Positions 40,701 to 51,332 of a stretch of DNA of 64,000 bases are shown piece by piece. A model generated the notes under the pieces. It made no database searches, was not told the origin of the DNA, and worked only from the letters and a program-made list of their open reading frames with translations. The translations under genes were made by a program, and so were the position numbers. The DNA lies in the NCBI GenBank assembly GCA_914767715.1, contig OU612068.1, positions 60,001 to 124,000 on the forward strand, written 5' to 3'. This stretch comes from Membranipora membranacea. Its lineage: Eukaryota > Bryozoa > Gymnolaemata > Cheilostomatida > Membraniporidae. The stretch's first letter is position 1, and each line of letters starts with the position of its first letter.

Positions 40701-41082
40701 GACTGGCGAGGACTACACACCTGAGGGTGCTGGGGGCTGAAAAACTCAACCTTGAAAGCTCCCCCAGTGAGACTCGAACCCACAACTCACAGCAATCTCC
40801 TGGTAGTAAATAACAAGCGCGCTAACCGATTGCACCATCTCACCATCCCCAAAAAGGAATGACTTATACAATGATGATTTTATTACTAGTAACAGCGGTG
40901 AATACTGAGATGAGCTTGTGTTGTAGGTTGATGCTGATGTGCTGTTTTCTTGGTTTGATACGATACCGGTGACAGCAGAAGCGCTGCTAGAGATGAAGTC
41001 TTCTACTTTGAGAAAAATAATGGAGGCAAGCATCACAAAAGTCTCATCATCTCATGATGGTCACAAACATGATGAGCTGTAG
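34779..41082 (+). CDS. ER-lumenal JmjC/cupin-8-fold protein with signal peptide and HDEL, likely pseudoenzyme
   Basis: Exons: 34779-34956, 35054-35195, 37492-37645, 37807-37998, 38327-38459, 39475-39614, 40080-40205 and 40927-41082, all in phase, 406 residues. Residues 1-20 form a signal peptide (hydrophobic LLPLVMLVLA core). The last four residues are HDEL, the ER-retrieval signal. The middle (about 95-290) has the cupin-8/JmjC order: NPLLFKGVIK (strand that opens the fold), NNLQCVISGRRDYIIM, LSPGDCILLPA, then IFHTNSYG. Family members normally bind Fe(II) through HxD plus a distal His. Here the HxD position reads R187-I-S189, while the distal His (271) is kept, so 2-oxoglutarate-dependent hydroxylase activity is doubtful. 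JMJD8 in vertebrates is another ER-lumenal JmjC protein; orthology is not claimed. Exon 6 uses the GTGAGT donor at 39615, because the nearer GTAAGC would break frame. Confidence 0.82.
35487..36165. repeat. Mixed 16/17-bp minisatellite in the JmjC gene intron
   Basis: About 40 tandem copies of two unit types, TATTTAACCGCTCGCTG (17 bp) and TATTTAACCGCGGCTG (16 bp), in irregular alternation with a few TTTGACCG variants. It begins about 290 bp after the exon 2 donor. Confidence 0.96.
39748..39895. repeat. 50-bp tandem repeat, three copies
   Basis: Three near-identical 50-bp units starting CTAGAAACAGCAACAAACAG within the intron between exons 6 and 7 of the JmjC gene. Confidence 0.9.
40253..40338. 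repeat. Near-perfect 86-bp palindrome
   Basis: The left arm CTAAGTACTCAGACTCCAAG through GGGAGTTACTTGCG meets its inverted copy with essentially no spacer, with one or two mismatches. It lies in an intron of the JmjC gene, 48 bp after a splice donor. It is probably a minimal MITE or a foldback element. Confidence 0.9.
40735..40868 (-). mobile_element. tRNA-derived SINE in the last JmjC intron
   Basis: The inverse complement carries GGTGAGATGGTGCAATCGG (A-box) and GTGGGTTCGAGTCTC (B-box), matching the copies at 22105 and 49374. It ends about 60 bp before the last coding exon. Confidence 0.85.
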
Positions 41083-43016
41083 AATGGCTCTGAAGTATAG
41101 CTCTCACTCTCTAATACTTTCTATAACGCACTCTCTATACTTATCACAGATATAATTTACTTATGTTGTATGAGTGTGTGAGTCCCGTGTGAGTGGGTGT
41201 ATAAATTACTGTCGCTTCATCCCTTGAAACAATAGTGATAATATAGACATTACACTGTGTTTGCGGATCTGATATGGCTCTCAGTGTGTATGCTGATTAG
41301 AAAATGTATACCTTGCTGACATCAATGAGCTAAGGTTTAGTTCATTGCTGACATCATATCACATATACATGTATTGTTACCCATTTTTTAAATTGCTGTG
41401 AATTCGGAGAGCAGATAGAGACTTAGATTTAGACTTTAGATAACGAATAGATTGAGACTTTAGATAAACTTAGACAAATTATACAGTGATAAAACTTTTC
41501 TTTGTTTTAACAATACATTTTTAAAATTAAACAGAACCATGCTGTGATTACAGTTAATAAAAAGCAGACACGACAATGGTTTATTGGTAACTTCAATGTA
41601 AAAGGGAAAATATTATTGAGTTACTTAGTTAGTTGAGGTAAATAGTCCACACCACAAAATAAGTGTTTGGGTTGTATAGGTTTATTTCTTAATCACTTTA
41701 ATCTCATCACAAAGCGAAATTAAATAAGTAATATTGTTGTGTCCCCTATTTGGGTTGCAGTACATGGTTAGATCAGGGAGAATGGAAGGGGCTTAGAATT
41801 GGCTTCTTTTTAAATTGTCTGGAGACCGCCAAATGGTGTCCTATTTAAGCAAAGTCTGCATTTAATTTACATAAGAATCCATTTAGATTTGACCGAATGG
41901 GTTAATATTACCGATGTCGTGATTAACTGCTGCTGTTTTTGTTGGAAGATTCAGCAGCTGAAGCACAAGAGCTGTGCTGTCTGAAATATTGAGACCTAGC
42001 CTGGGCAGGCTGTTGTGTCGACACAACCATGCTTGCCAAGTCTCTCTATTTAGGTGGGACCCTCCAGATTTCCACACCCATTTCTGCCCACTTCCTACTT
42101 TTTGTAATTCTCTCTATTTCCTCCAGATTTGAGAGAAAACAGCCCTATCGCAATTTTTTAGTAATTATCCAATGGGGGTGTTGATACTGGGCATTGACAA
42201 AGTAAGGCCATGTTAGTCCTAGGGGCCCATGTGTTGATGGTAAGTGTGTATTTCACCTCAGATTGATACTTTAGTACTAGTACGAAGTACAAATATGAAA
42301 TTATTTCGGATCAAATATGCGTATTTAGCCCTTCCTAGTGGTTAGAAACGCTCTCAGAGCATCAGCAGCCGGAGCTCCTTCCTGGACCCTATTGGGGGCT
42401 CACACTGCCCCAAAACCCCCGGGTGGATCGCTTGGGTGCTTCGCACCCTCGAAGCACCGTGATGCGGTGCAGTATCGCTGTGAATTGAAATCTCCCACTT
42501 TTGAATTCAAATTACTCTTGGCAAGTATGGACACAACAGCCTGCATAGGCTAATCGAGACCATTATCCTGGATCATGTTTTTGAAGTTATCCACTCTGTC
42601 TGAATGATGACAGCTCTATTGTGGTGTAGTGCACCAAGGGAGTTTACTCCCTGATTTGGGAGTTATGAGAGTTTGGGACAAACTTCCTGATTTAAAAATT
42701 CTAGAAGTTAGTCTGTCTTGGCAAACTTTGTTTGATGAGTTACTCCTCCAAATAGCTGAGAACTTTATCAAGACAGGCTAGGTATAATAAACAAATGGTT
42801 ATTCTTTAACATAAACACAGTTTAATTTGTTCTCATTTCTAGGCTGTTTATCAAGGTGAATATGATAATGAATGTCAAGGTTATATTTGTAGCAGCTCAA
42901 ACGGAAGCTCTATCTTGTCTCACCATTATTATTAGTTCAACCTTGTTATTGAAGTGTAGAGTGAATAGGATGTGCTGTGTGAGTTTTGTTTGAAAACATC
43001 AACATCAATTATACAC

Positions 43017-43156
43017 ACAGGTCTACTTCACAAACCTGGGACTCTGCGCAATGCTTTGACTTTGCCCCCCTTGAGTTTTTGTTGTCAACAAAACAACAAA
43101 AACTCAAGGGGGGCAGTCAAACATTGCCAAAGTCCAAGGTTTTGGAGTAGACCTGT
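43017..43156. repeat. About 140-bp palindromic foldback element
   Basis: The arms begin CACAGGTCTACTTC and end GGAGTAGACCTGTG. The centre reads AACTCAAGGGGGGC and its complement around GTTGTCAAC. Arms pair with a few mismatches. Probably a foldback MITE. Confidence 0.85.
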
Positions 43157-43599
43157 GATTATACATGTAATTCAATCATGAAAGTTGGAAGTGAGTTGAT
43201 TCAAACAAGCCCAAGGACTAGAAGTCTCTAACTCCTTTATTCAATGAATTCATTGTTTTTAAAACTATAGTATATTTATTTTCCTTCAGTTTCATTAACA
43301 TATGGAGTGTTGAGAAGGTAGCCTTTACTAATCTGGAGGGTTGTTGAATCAAGACGACTGATCATAGTCACAGTGAGTGACTGGACAGAAGAGTCTAAGC
43401 AAGGAGGAAGTGTTACTCTTTGTCAAATCTAGCAGTAGTAGCAGGGGAGTTGTTACTCCAGTCTTTGTTGGTCAAAACAAGGAGTTTCACTCCTTGGTCA
43501 AAGCCTCTTGCTGCCAATGGTATTATCCCTGCGGAAACCAAGGATTTAGAGGGACTCTTTGCTGCCACTTTGAACCTCCTCTTGGTGTACACATCCGAT

Positions 43600-43960
43600 C
43601 CAATATAAAATTGACCGAATACGCATATATCCAACCAAGACTACTGCTGAAGCTAACCGCTCCCTAGGAGTGCTACGAAGGAGCCTCAATTGCGCCCGGC
43701 CTAAGACCAAAATAACTGCTCATAAAATAATTGTAATGCCCTTTCATGAATATGCGTCTCAAGTGTGGTCACCTCACAACATTGGTTTTGTGAATACTAT
43801 AGAAAAAGCACAACGCCAAGCTATGAGATGGCTTATTATCTTGCAAGGCTTGTCAGTGTTACTGATTGCATATCCATTAAGCATATCATTTCTTTGTATG
43901 ACAGGCACCGTAAATTAGATATATTGATGCGTGAAAATTGAAGCAGGTCTCTTTGAAGTA
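43600..43960 (+). mobile_element. Non-LTR retrotransposon reverse transcriptase fragment, broken
   Basis: The 3' part of a LINE reverse transcriptase. Recognisable pieces are KITAHKIIVMPFHEYASQVW and NTIEKAQRQAMRW, typical of the region after the RT palm in CR1/L2-like elements (YASxVWxPH...IEKxQRxAxR). Frameshifts split the fragment, with further matching pieces in other frames upstream and downstream (e.g. ISLYDRHRKLDIL). An inactive relic. Confidence 0.82.
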
Positions 43961-44134
43961 AAGCTTAACTCATACATCAGATACTGTCTGGCTCACAATA
44001 CCAGGGGTGAAGTTATTAGCCACTAGCATAATGTTAACCAATGGAGATTTAGCTTTTACAATAATATACGTGATGAAGTGAAGGTATACTTTGATCTGAA
44101 CCACCCCCCAACCCCAAAATTTCCCAGACTAATA

Positions 44135-44642
44135 GACAGTTTTCTGAGCTCTGATTTAGGCCTCAATTCAGAGTTGTCCTCTCTCCAGTTTGGTACTTTT
44201 AACCCACGCCGCATAGGAAAAACGTGCTGAAAAGAGGGTTATCTTGATAACCGCTTGTAATAGGATAAAATTTATTTTTGATTCAGAATCTGCAGCATTG
44301 AAAACTCATATGGACATAGTTTGGGAAATAGTTTTAATATTTGGATAGTCAATTATAGCGTTTTCTGTCTGTTTTGCGGACAATTTGGCAGAATTTTTCA
44401 TGAGTTTCGTCACTAAAATTAAGATTTATCAACATTCAAGCCTCCAATGATTTGGAAACCACGTCTCACAGGGTTTTCAATGATGCAGACTCTGAATCAA
44501 AAATAAATTTTATCCTAGCGTAAGCGGTTTTCAAGATAACCCTCTTTCAGCAGGTTTTTCCTATGCGGCATGGGTTAAAAGTACCAAACTGAAGAGAGGA
44601 CAACTTCGAATTGAGGCATAAATAAGTGCTCAGAAAACTGTC
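44135..44642. mobile_element. TA-flanked MITE, family A, copy 2
   Basis: The same termini and arms as 19052-19544 (GACAGTTTTCTGAGCTC ... AGAAAACTGTC), about 508 bp, again with TA on both sides. The two copies differ by scattered substitutions and small indels, so they are not recent. Confidence 0.9.
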
Positions 44643-46144
44643 TATAATGTGTGTAAATACAACTGGTGGGCTATCGGAAAGTTATGATGGTCGCTCCTGA
44701 TTACTCTCGGTCTCTGTGACAGACTTATTCATTAATTTATATATCTTTTCCAATTTTCTTTATGTCATTAAGATTCGATCTTTCTTCTATGTACCTGATT
44801 ACTGATCACCAGCTCTATGGAGGAACAATTACCCGAAATTGCCACTGGCAACACTTACTTGCTAGCGCAACATACGTAACACCCACACTTATATGTTATG
44901 ACCGAAACTCATGTATCCTTTATGCCCGTTGCCATAGACTAGGCGAATAGGATTAATGGAGTGTATGTATGTATATATATCGACTCGACCAAATGCCCTG
45001 ATGCTATGATATATTATATAAATATATGAAGGGCTACAGGTTTAACTAGGAATAACTTGCCCAGCATGAGACCTCCTTGGAATAAACTGCATTAATTTGT
45101 TTGAAGCCTGGGGCTCCTTCTGGCTCCCTCTGGCATACCTATCAAAGACAGGTGATGTCAGTGGATATTTGCCAACAATGAAGTTGTCCTTTGGCTACTT
45201 CTACAAAAAGTTGCCTGCTAAGCCTTGCAGGCTGGGTATACATATGATATACTTACTTACTTACTTAATACTATATTTAGCCTATAAATGAGGAATGAGG
45301 CTAATCTCTAAAGCACACTTATCATTGATGAAATAGAAGCTGATTGAAACAAACTATGATAGCCTACAAGGAAGCTCAACCTAGATCTGTTCGACTCTGC
45401 AAATAATTGGCAATATCCTTAGCAAAGACCTATTTTGGCAGAAATATGCAAAAATGATGTCAAGCAAACTTAACACTTTCCTTCCTGGAACGCAATATCT
45501 CATACTGTCTGCAGAATCTGAAGGAGCTTAGCCACACGACCAATGTTAGAGTAGAGAAGTGAAACCACCACCATGAGAACCTGATAAATCACATTGAAGC
45601 AGAACAGCGCAGAAAGTTTCACCTGCAGTGACTTCTTGATATTCAGCACTGTTTCTACTATGAAACAGAAGCATGGTTAGGAAAGCATAACAGCTAGGAG
45701 GAAGGCGTACAAAGTGACTCTACTAAACAGAATAATAAACAACGGCATAGATAGAAATTGATAGAAGATAGAATTGAGAAGATCTACAGTTTGCGCTCGG
45801 AGGTTCATTCAACTACACTGCAGAACTGTGACTTTTCAGCACACTCGTTCATTACAATCACCGAAGCACTGTGCAACAGCTTTTCAACTAGCATGACGAG
45901 ACATTTGTACATTGGTACATTTGTATGTTGATGCATTCAAATCTGGAGAACTTGAAAGCAAGGAAATTCATTTTCTATTTATTTTCAGCACACTCGTACA
46001 TGCATATAAAGTTGGAAAACGGAGACACAGAAGCACTCATGAACAGATGAGTATAGATGAGACCACAGATGCCTTCAGCTCTCAGATTTACGCATGTAAA
46101 ATGAATATATTTAACTATTTTGAGGTCATCTTTAATATAAATGA

Positions 46145-46410
46145 CACTGGCTCCTAATAATAATGGCTGTATAAATCTCTCCCCCAATGGGATTCGAACC
46201 CACAACTCTTGCGGCACTAATCGCCTAGCAGTGAATAGCAAGCCACTAACCGATTGCGCATTCTCAGCATCCCCAAAAAAAGAATGGGTTGATGGCACTA
46301 ATTACCATGCCCACTATTCACTACTCTGAGTAGTGTTCTCTCTTCCCATAGCACATTCCACTCCACCATTGCCACCCTATGCAACACAGCGTACAAATCT
46401 CTCCGCGGCA
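46145..46410 (-). mobile_element. Composite tRNA-derived SINE, inverted copy
   Basis: The - strand shows an upstream module (GGGTGGCAATGGTGGA ... GGAATGTGCT) followed by the tRNA-like head with A-box (GCGCAATCGGTTAG) and B-box (GTGGGTTCGAATCCC). The same module order occurs on the + strand at 49250-49530. Confidence 0.85.
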
Positions 46411-46701
46411 ACACAATATAAATTCTGAAGCCTCTCACTTGTGCTTTCCGCCTAAAGGGCTGGACTAATGTAACATTGATACAGCCACTTTTCTAGTATG
46501 GTTGGCATCCCAAGGGTGTGTGTACATTCTTGTCTTTAATACTTGCCTTCACATCTGCCCCAGGAATGTGTAGCGAGTCAGTCTTATCTAAATTCACAAC
46601 AAATAGGGGATTCATACATGGGCTCTTTTGGCTTGCAATCCTGTATTTTGCCTAATGCCTATGCCCGGGATAAACTTGTCATGAAGAAATGATTCAATAG
46701 A

Positions 46702-46816
46702 TTACTATCCACTGGCTTATGTGTATATGTGTCTGTAGAGTACTATCCACTGGCTTATGTGTATATGTGTCTGTAGAGTACTATCCACTGGCTTATGTGT
46801 ATATGTGTCTGTAGAG
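46702..46816. repeat. 38-bp tandem repeat, three copies
   Basis: Three copies of the unit starting TACTATCCACTGGCTTATGT, about 180 bp upstream of the TMEM170 start codon. Confidence 0.92.
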
Positions 46817-46998
46817 AGTTGGTGGATGCAGGAGGGTTTGGCGTGGGGCTTCATTATTTCACTGTTTTTAGTGCTCTACCAGTACTCAGCTCTTCTCTGT
46901 CTATGTTTCAGTTTAAAGTGGTGCTAATTTGTTTGGTATGATTACATCTACAACTGAACAATCAAAAGATTAGGAGACGTTATTGAATATATCTCACC

Positions 46999-48077
46999 AT
47001 GGTGCCCGCATCAGAACTATTCCAATTTCCTGCCGAACCAACATTAGACTCTTTTGAAGGTTAGTATGTGGTGACACGATCTTTAATCAAAAGCTGATGG
47101 TAATTTCATAAGGCTGGTGTTATTGCGTAATGATCACTGTATACACACATGTGGTAGGTGTATTGGTTATATTGAATTATTGTGGAACATGCACAGCTTA
47201 CAATCTTCCATGGTTAGTGAGTGAGCCCGGTATCTCTAATAAGAATACATAGATTGTTTCTTCTTTCAGCTATTTGGCTACACTGTTTCCTGTTTGGACT
47301 TTTCTCCTCTCTCTTTGTCCATGCTATTGCTGCTTTAGTGGCATTTGGTAAACTAAGGAAACACATGTGGGGAAGATTTCTGCCGATACTTGTTATAATA
47401 GTTGGAGTCATCTCCCCATTGACATTTGGAGTCTTTACAAGTAAGAAGTCTATACACTTGGCCTTATTTGATCCCCCCTCCTTTTTTTCCTCACTAGCCT
47501 CCTTAAGCCTGAGGCTTGTGTGGGGTAGGGGCTATATAACCTTACTCAAAAGGCAGAAGAGAGATGTGCATACACGGAGTAGTCCTCCTGTATTTATGGT
47601 CCTGATCCTAACAAACTTTGCCCCTGGCTAGGACGAATTGCTGGACACAAAAACAGAAGTGACACATGGTGCTGGGGATGAAACCTGGATCATATGATCA
47701 CAAGTACTTACCCGTAATCATCCTGCTGTTCCTCAAGTCTTAATAATAATAAAACATAATTTGTATAATGTATCAAGTAATTAAACTTGCGTTTGGATTG
47801 GAGTTTATTGAACTCATACCATACTATGTTCTAAGATTGCTTGAAAAACGAGTAAATCTCACCCGGTTTATTTTATGATATTGGATTCACCAGCTAACAA
47901 GTAATATAACCTGCGTGGAGCTTAATATTTTTATTATCTCTTATAGGTGCAGCTATAGCAGGAATATATAGAACAGCTAGTTTTGGGATAGCACCAATAT
48001 ATACACTGGTATGGGGAGTGGCCCAGACTGCAGTTATACTCTTTATATCATTTTCAAGGCTTTTGTTCACATTATGA
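46999..48077 (+). CDS. TMEM170: TMEM170 family four-... small multi-pass membrane protein
   Basis: Exons 46999-47059, 47270-47440 and 47947-48077 join in phase to 120 residues, slightly shorter than vertebrate TMEM170A. The family is a small multi-pass membrane protein of the ER and nuclear envelope, linked in vertebrates to ER sheet shape. Family signatures are clear: a first hydrophobic segment CFLFGLFSSLFVHAIAAL, the loop LRKHMWGRF, a second segment followed by SPLTFG, the highly conserved SAAIAGIYR at the start of exon 3, and a final segment VAQTAVILFISFSR. Three hydrophobic segments are visible. The short acidic N-terminus (FPAEPTLDSFE) has no signal peptide. The start is the only in-frame ATG of exon 1. 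No oddity is seen. Confidence 0.93.
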
Positions 48078-48424
48078 GCTGATATATTTTCTTATATGCC
48101 AAGCATCAATAATATGACATGATTAAATTAAGAGGTGAGCAGTATGTTATGTATAAATTGGGGTTGAATGTTTCTGCAGGGGATGAATGGGGACAACTCT
48201 CAATGTTATACAGGGCATATATGAGTTTCTATACTGATTATTCCCATAGCTATCCAAACAGAACCACTTTTGTTGAGATAATTCTTGTTTTCGTTTTCGG
48301 TGGACAGTGTATCAATTAGTAATGGGTATAATAAAATATTATATTGTGGACCGGACCGATCAAAACTTTGTGTTTGCCAACCTTATCTATGTGTTAAATA
48401 CACTCACACACATTCAATTTGATC

Positions 48425-49245
48425 TATAATAAAATTTTTATTGGAAAGACATGCTGACAAGCTGGAAAGACAGCTAAACCTACTAGAAGGGGTCCCAGCA
48501 ATGGGCCATGTTAGGCCAATAAGAATTTCTAAACAATGTGATGATTTAAATCTGTTATTAAACCCAACTAAGACCCAAGAAATTATGTTCTCAACCCAGC
48601 ATGTTAAACCCCATACCCCTACTCTTGTATTGAATGGAACAAATATTGTATTGTCTTATAAAGTTAGATACCTTGGTGCAATAGTAGATCAGGATTTGAG
48701 ATTTCATGAGCATGTACAATCAGTGGTTACAACGGCAGCTAGAAGAATGTATATTGTGAAGAATTTTGTGTATTTTAGCTCTAAACCTCTAGCCAAAATG
48801 TTATTCAAAAGCTTTATCATGTCCCTCATCTCCTATTGTTTACCTATTATTTTTACTTGTATCTATGCCAGTGATAAAAAGACTACCAGAAAGATTTTTA
48901 AAGATTGTTCTAAACTGGGTATTGAGTATCACGATATAGACTTACACATTCAGAAACTAACTAAAACACTTGCCATCAAATACATAGAAGCCGATGACCA
49001 TTTCATTAATGAATTTTTGAGTCAATGCCCCTCCGGAAGATATCGTACTGTTAAATATAGAGGAGCATAGGGCAGAGACAGTTTTTTAGGCCACCTTGTA
49101 CATACTTTAAATGATATTTTGTTTTAAACAATCATACAGAGCTTTTTTCCATTTTTGATCATGTCTTCTTGTAAGACCAGTATTTACACCGAATTTCGCA
49201 ACATGTAATAATGTCTGTGATATGTAATAAATTAATCAATCAATA
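48425..49245 (+). mobile_element. 5'-truncated LINE (CR1/L2-like) with 3' end
   Basis: An uninterrupted frame (48441-49070, about 209 residues) encodes the end of a reverse transcriptase: LLLNPTKTQEIMFST, VRYLGAIVDQDLRFHEHV, KMLFKSFIMSLISYCLP. These match the segment after the catalytic palm in CR1/L2-type non-LTR elements. The upstream RT and endonuclease are missing. It ends with a short AATCAATCAATAA tail, typical of target-primed insertions of this clade. The intact frame suggests a fairly young insertion. It lies just downstream of TMEM170 in the same orientation. Confidence 0.87.
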
Positions 49246-49249
49246 ACCC

Positions 49250-49530
49250 TAAGACGTACGCTGTGTTTCATAGGGTGGCAATGGTGGATTGGAATGTGCT
49301 GTGGGATGAGAGAACACAACTCCGAGTGGTGAATAGCGGACTATCTAATTAGCGCCATCGACCCATTCTTTTTTGGGGATGGTGAGATGGCGCAATCGGT
49401 TAGGGCGCTTGCTATTCACTGCCAGGCGATTAGTGCCGCAGGAGTTGTGGGTTCAAGTCCCACTGGGGGAGCTTTCATTGTTGATTGTTCCAGCCCCCAG
49501 CACCCTCGGGTGTATACCTCTCCCATGATT
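49250..49530 (+). mobile_element. Composite tRNA-derived SINE, most complete copy
   Basis: The upstream module (CTGTGTTTCATAGGGTGGCA ... GGAATGTGCTGTGGGA) is followed from about 49374 by a tRNA-like head: A-box TGGCGCAATCGGTTAG, B-box GTGGGTTCAAGTCCCAC, then a tail with CCCAGCACCCTCGGGTG. The element begins right after the LINE tail, so it may have inserted next to it or been carried with it. Confidence 0.85.
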
Positions 49531-49759
49531 TGAATTGAGTTTATTTCGGTTATTGTGTTAAAAACACATTACAGTTTAGCTGTGGACCACATCTCTCAGT
49601 TATTAAGAAGGCGAATACTAAAAGGCGCAAAGCTGGACAAAAATCTTGATGTTCTAGATTTTGGCATGATAACAATTGTGTAAAATATGACTGTCATCAG
49701 CGATAAAATGTTGAGGTAAATTAAAAATACTCATGTCAACAAAACAGTCAGCGTCAAAA

Positions 49760-50040
49760 AAGTAGCTTGACCAGTACCGCACCAGTACCGGACCGGAACA
49801 GCACCAGTGCCGGACCAGTACCAGACAGGTACCAGACCAGTACCAGACAAGTACCATACCAGTACCAGACAAGTACCATACCAGTACCAGACAAGTTCCG
49901 GACCAGTATTGGACAAGTACCAGTACCAGACAAGTACCACACCAGTACCAGACCAGAAAAGTACCACACCAGTACCGCACCAGTACCAGACCAGACAAGA
50001 ACCGGACCAGTACCAGACAAGTACCGGACCAGTACCAGAA
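49760..50040. repeat. 11-bp minisatellite AGTACCAGACC
   Basis: About 25 degenerate copies of an 11-bp unit (AGTACCAGACA / AGTACCATACC). Because 11 is not a multiple of three and the unit lacks stops, several frames on both strands stay open; none is a gene. Confidence 0.94.
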
Positions 50041-51332
50041 TTGAAGTCATGGATACAAATATCGTTGCGGAAAGCAGTCATGGAGGCTTTTCAGCTACTT
50101 CTCGGTGATGAAGCGCTTGGATAGTATTCATTCGATGTGAAAACATTGAGATATTAAACCCGTTTGATTTTGTTGTTGGTCCAACATAGGTAGATACCGC
50201 CTGTTTTGTCAAGACAGGCTTATATTAGGTGGGATCTGAATTCATTCCGCTGAGTTGTTTGGTTGTGCTGTTTTAAAATCCATTGAATGCTGAACTCAAG
50301 CTGAATTTGGAGCAATCTGTGCACCTATCAGAGTTAGATTAGTCTGAGCCCCCCAGACTTTTGCCCCGCCTGACGTCCCCCCCCCCCCCTGGAGGGATAT
50401 TAGATGTGTATGGGCTCGTATGCTTAGTTTTCTCTGGCGCAGTGATGGGATATAAAGACCTGTTGAATTGCCAAATCTCAATGCTAGAAATGATGTCTTA
50501 TTGTTTTGGTGTGATATAATCATTGTTTTCAATCACTCGAGCAATGAATTAACTTTTTGGAATACTTTTTATATATCTACTTTTTAATGTCAGTCTACAA
50601 TCTTTTTTTTTGAAGGTTTTGCAGTCAGTGACAGAAAAAATAACTTGAAAAATAAAGAAAAGCGGAGAGCTAAGGGAGAAAAAATGCACAAGTAATAATA
50701 ATTAACATTATCTTATCATATATATATATATATTATATATTTATATATATATATTTATGAAAGAATACCTTTAAATTTAGGCTCGGATGTTATTGCAAAT
50801 GTGAGACCTTTCTTTTGCACGCTCTGTCGGGATAGGAATGGCTGATACATCATGAGATACCTCATAAAGAAAAATGTCATAACAACTTCATAAATGTGCG
50901 TCATAAAGTCTGACATCAGCTGGAATGCAAATGATTTTCAATATACCATACATAATACCTTACCATGGCCTCTTGGAAACATGTACTCTGTATGTATGAT
51001 TATATTGTATTTTAATTTTATAAGAGATTATTGTGTTGTATAGATTATTATCCTCATCCGTTTTATTGTGTACTCGTTAAGTGCAGGAAGAATCTTGATT
51101 ATATCCTTGAGATGGTTTAGGTTTGTGTATTACTGTAATGTTTGAAAAGTTTGTCAGGAAATGGAGCTTGAAGATCAACTTAAACAAACTTAGTTCATAT
51201 GCTCACACAAGCCTTGTAAACCCCCACACATCACGAGGACTATCCATTATAATAAAATTTACTATGATAACCTAAATTTATCGGAGGAAGACTGGGCAGC
51301 GTGTGTCTGAGGGCAGTGTATATGTGCAGATT
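50041..51332. other. Intergenic interval upstream of the PAN-like/WSC gene
   Basis: No exon seen. It contains a run of 13 C at 50377-50389 and a (TA)n tract at about 50720-50755. The promoter of the following gene probably lies in its right part. Confidence 0.45.

Larger units (their letters stand above)
41083..46998. other. Intergenic interval rich in degraded retroelements
   Basis: No host exon could be supported. It contains a reverse transcriptase fragment of a LINE, a TA-flanked MITE, a long palindrome, an inverted SINE and a 38-bp repeat. A locally GC-rich block at about 42340-42480 has small hairpins (GGTGCTTCGCACC) and no identified origin. Sequences near 45100-45900 look like further repeat debris but match nothing I recognise. 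Confidence 0.5.

Noticed and set aside
49654-50124. Long overlapping open frames on both strands rich in Gly-Thr-Val-Leu or Thr-Ser-Thr-Pro
   Set aside because: They are produced by the 11-bp stop-free repeat, which keeps several frames open at once.
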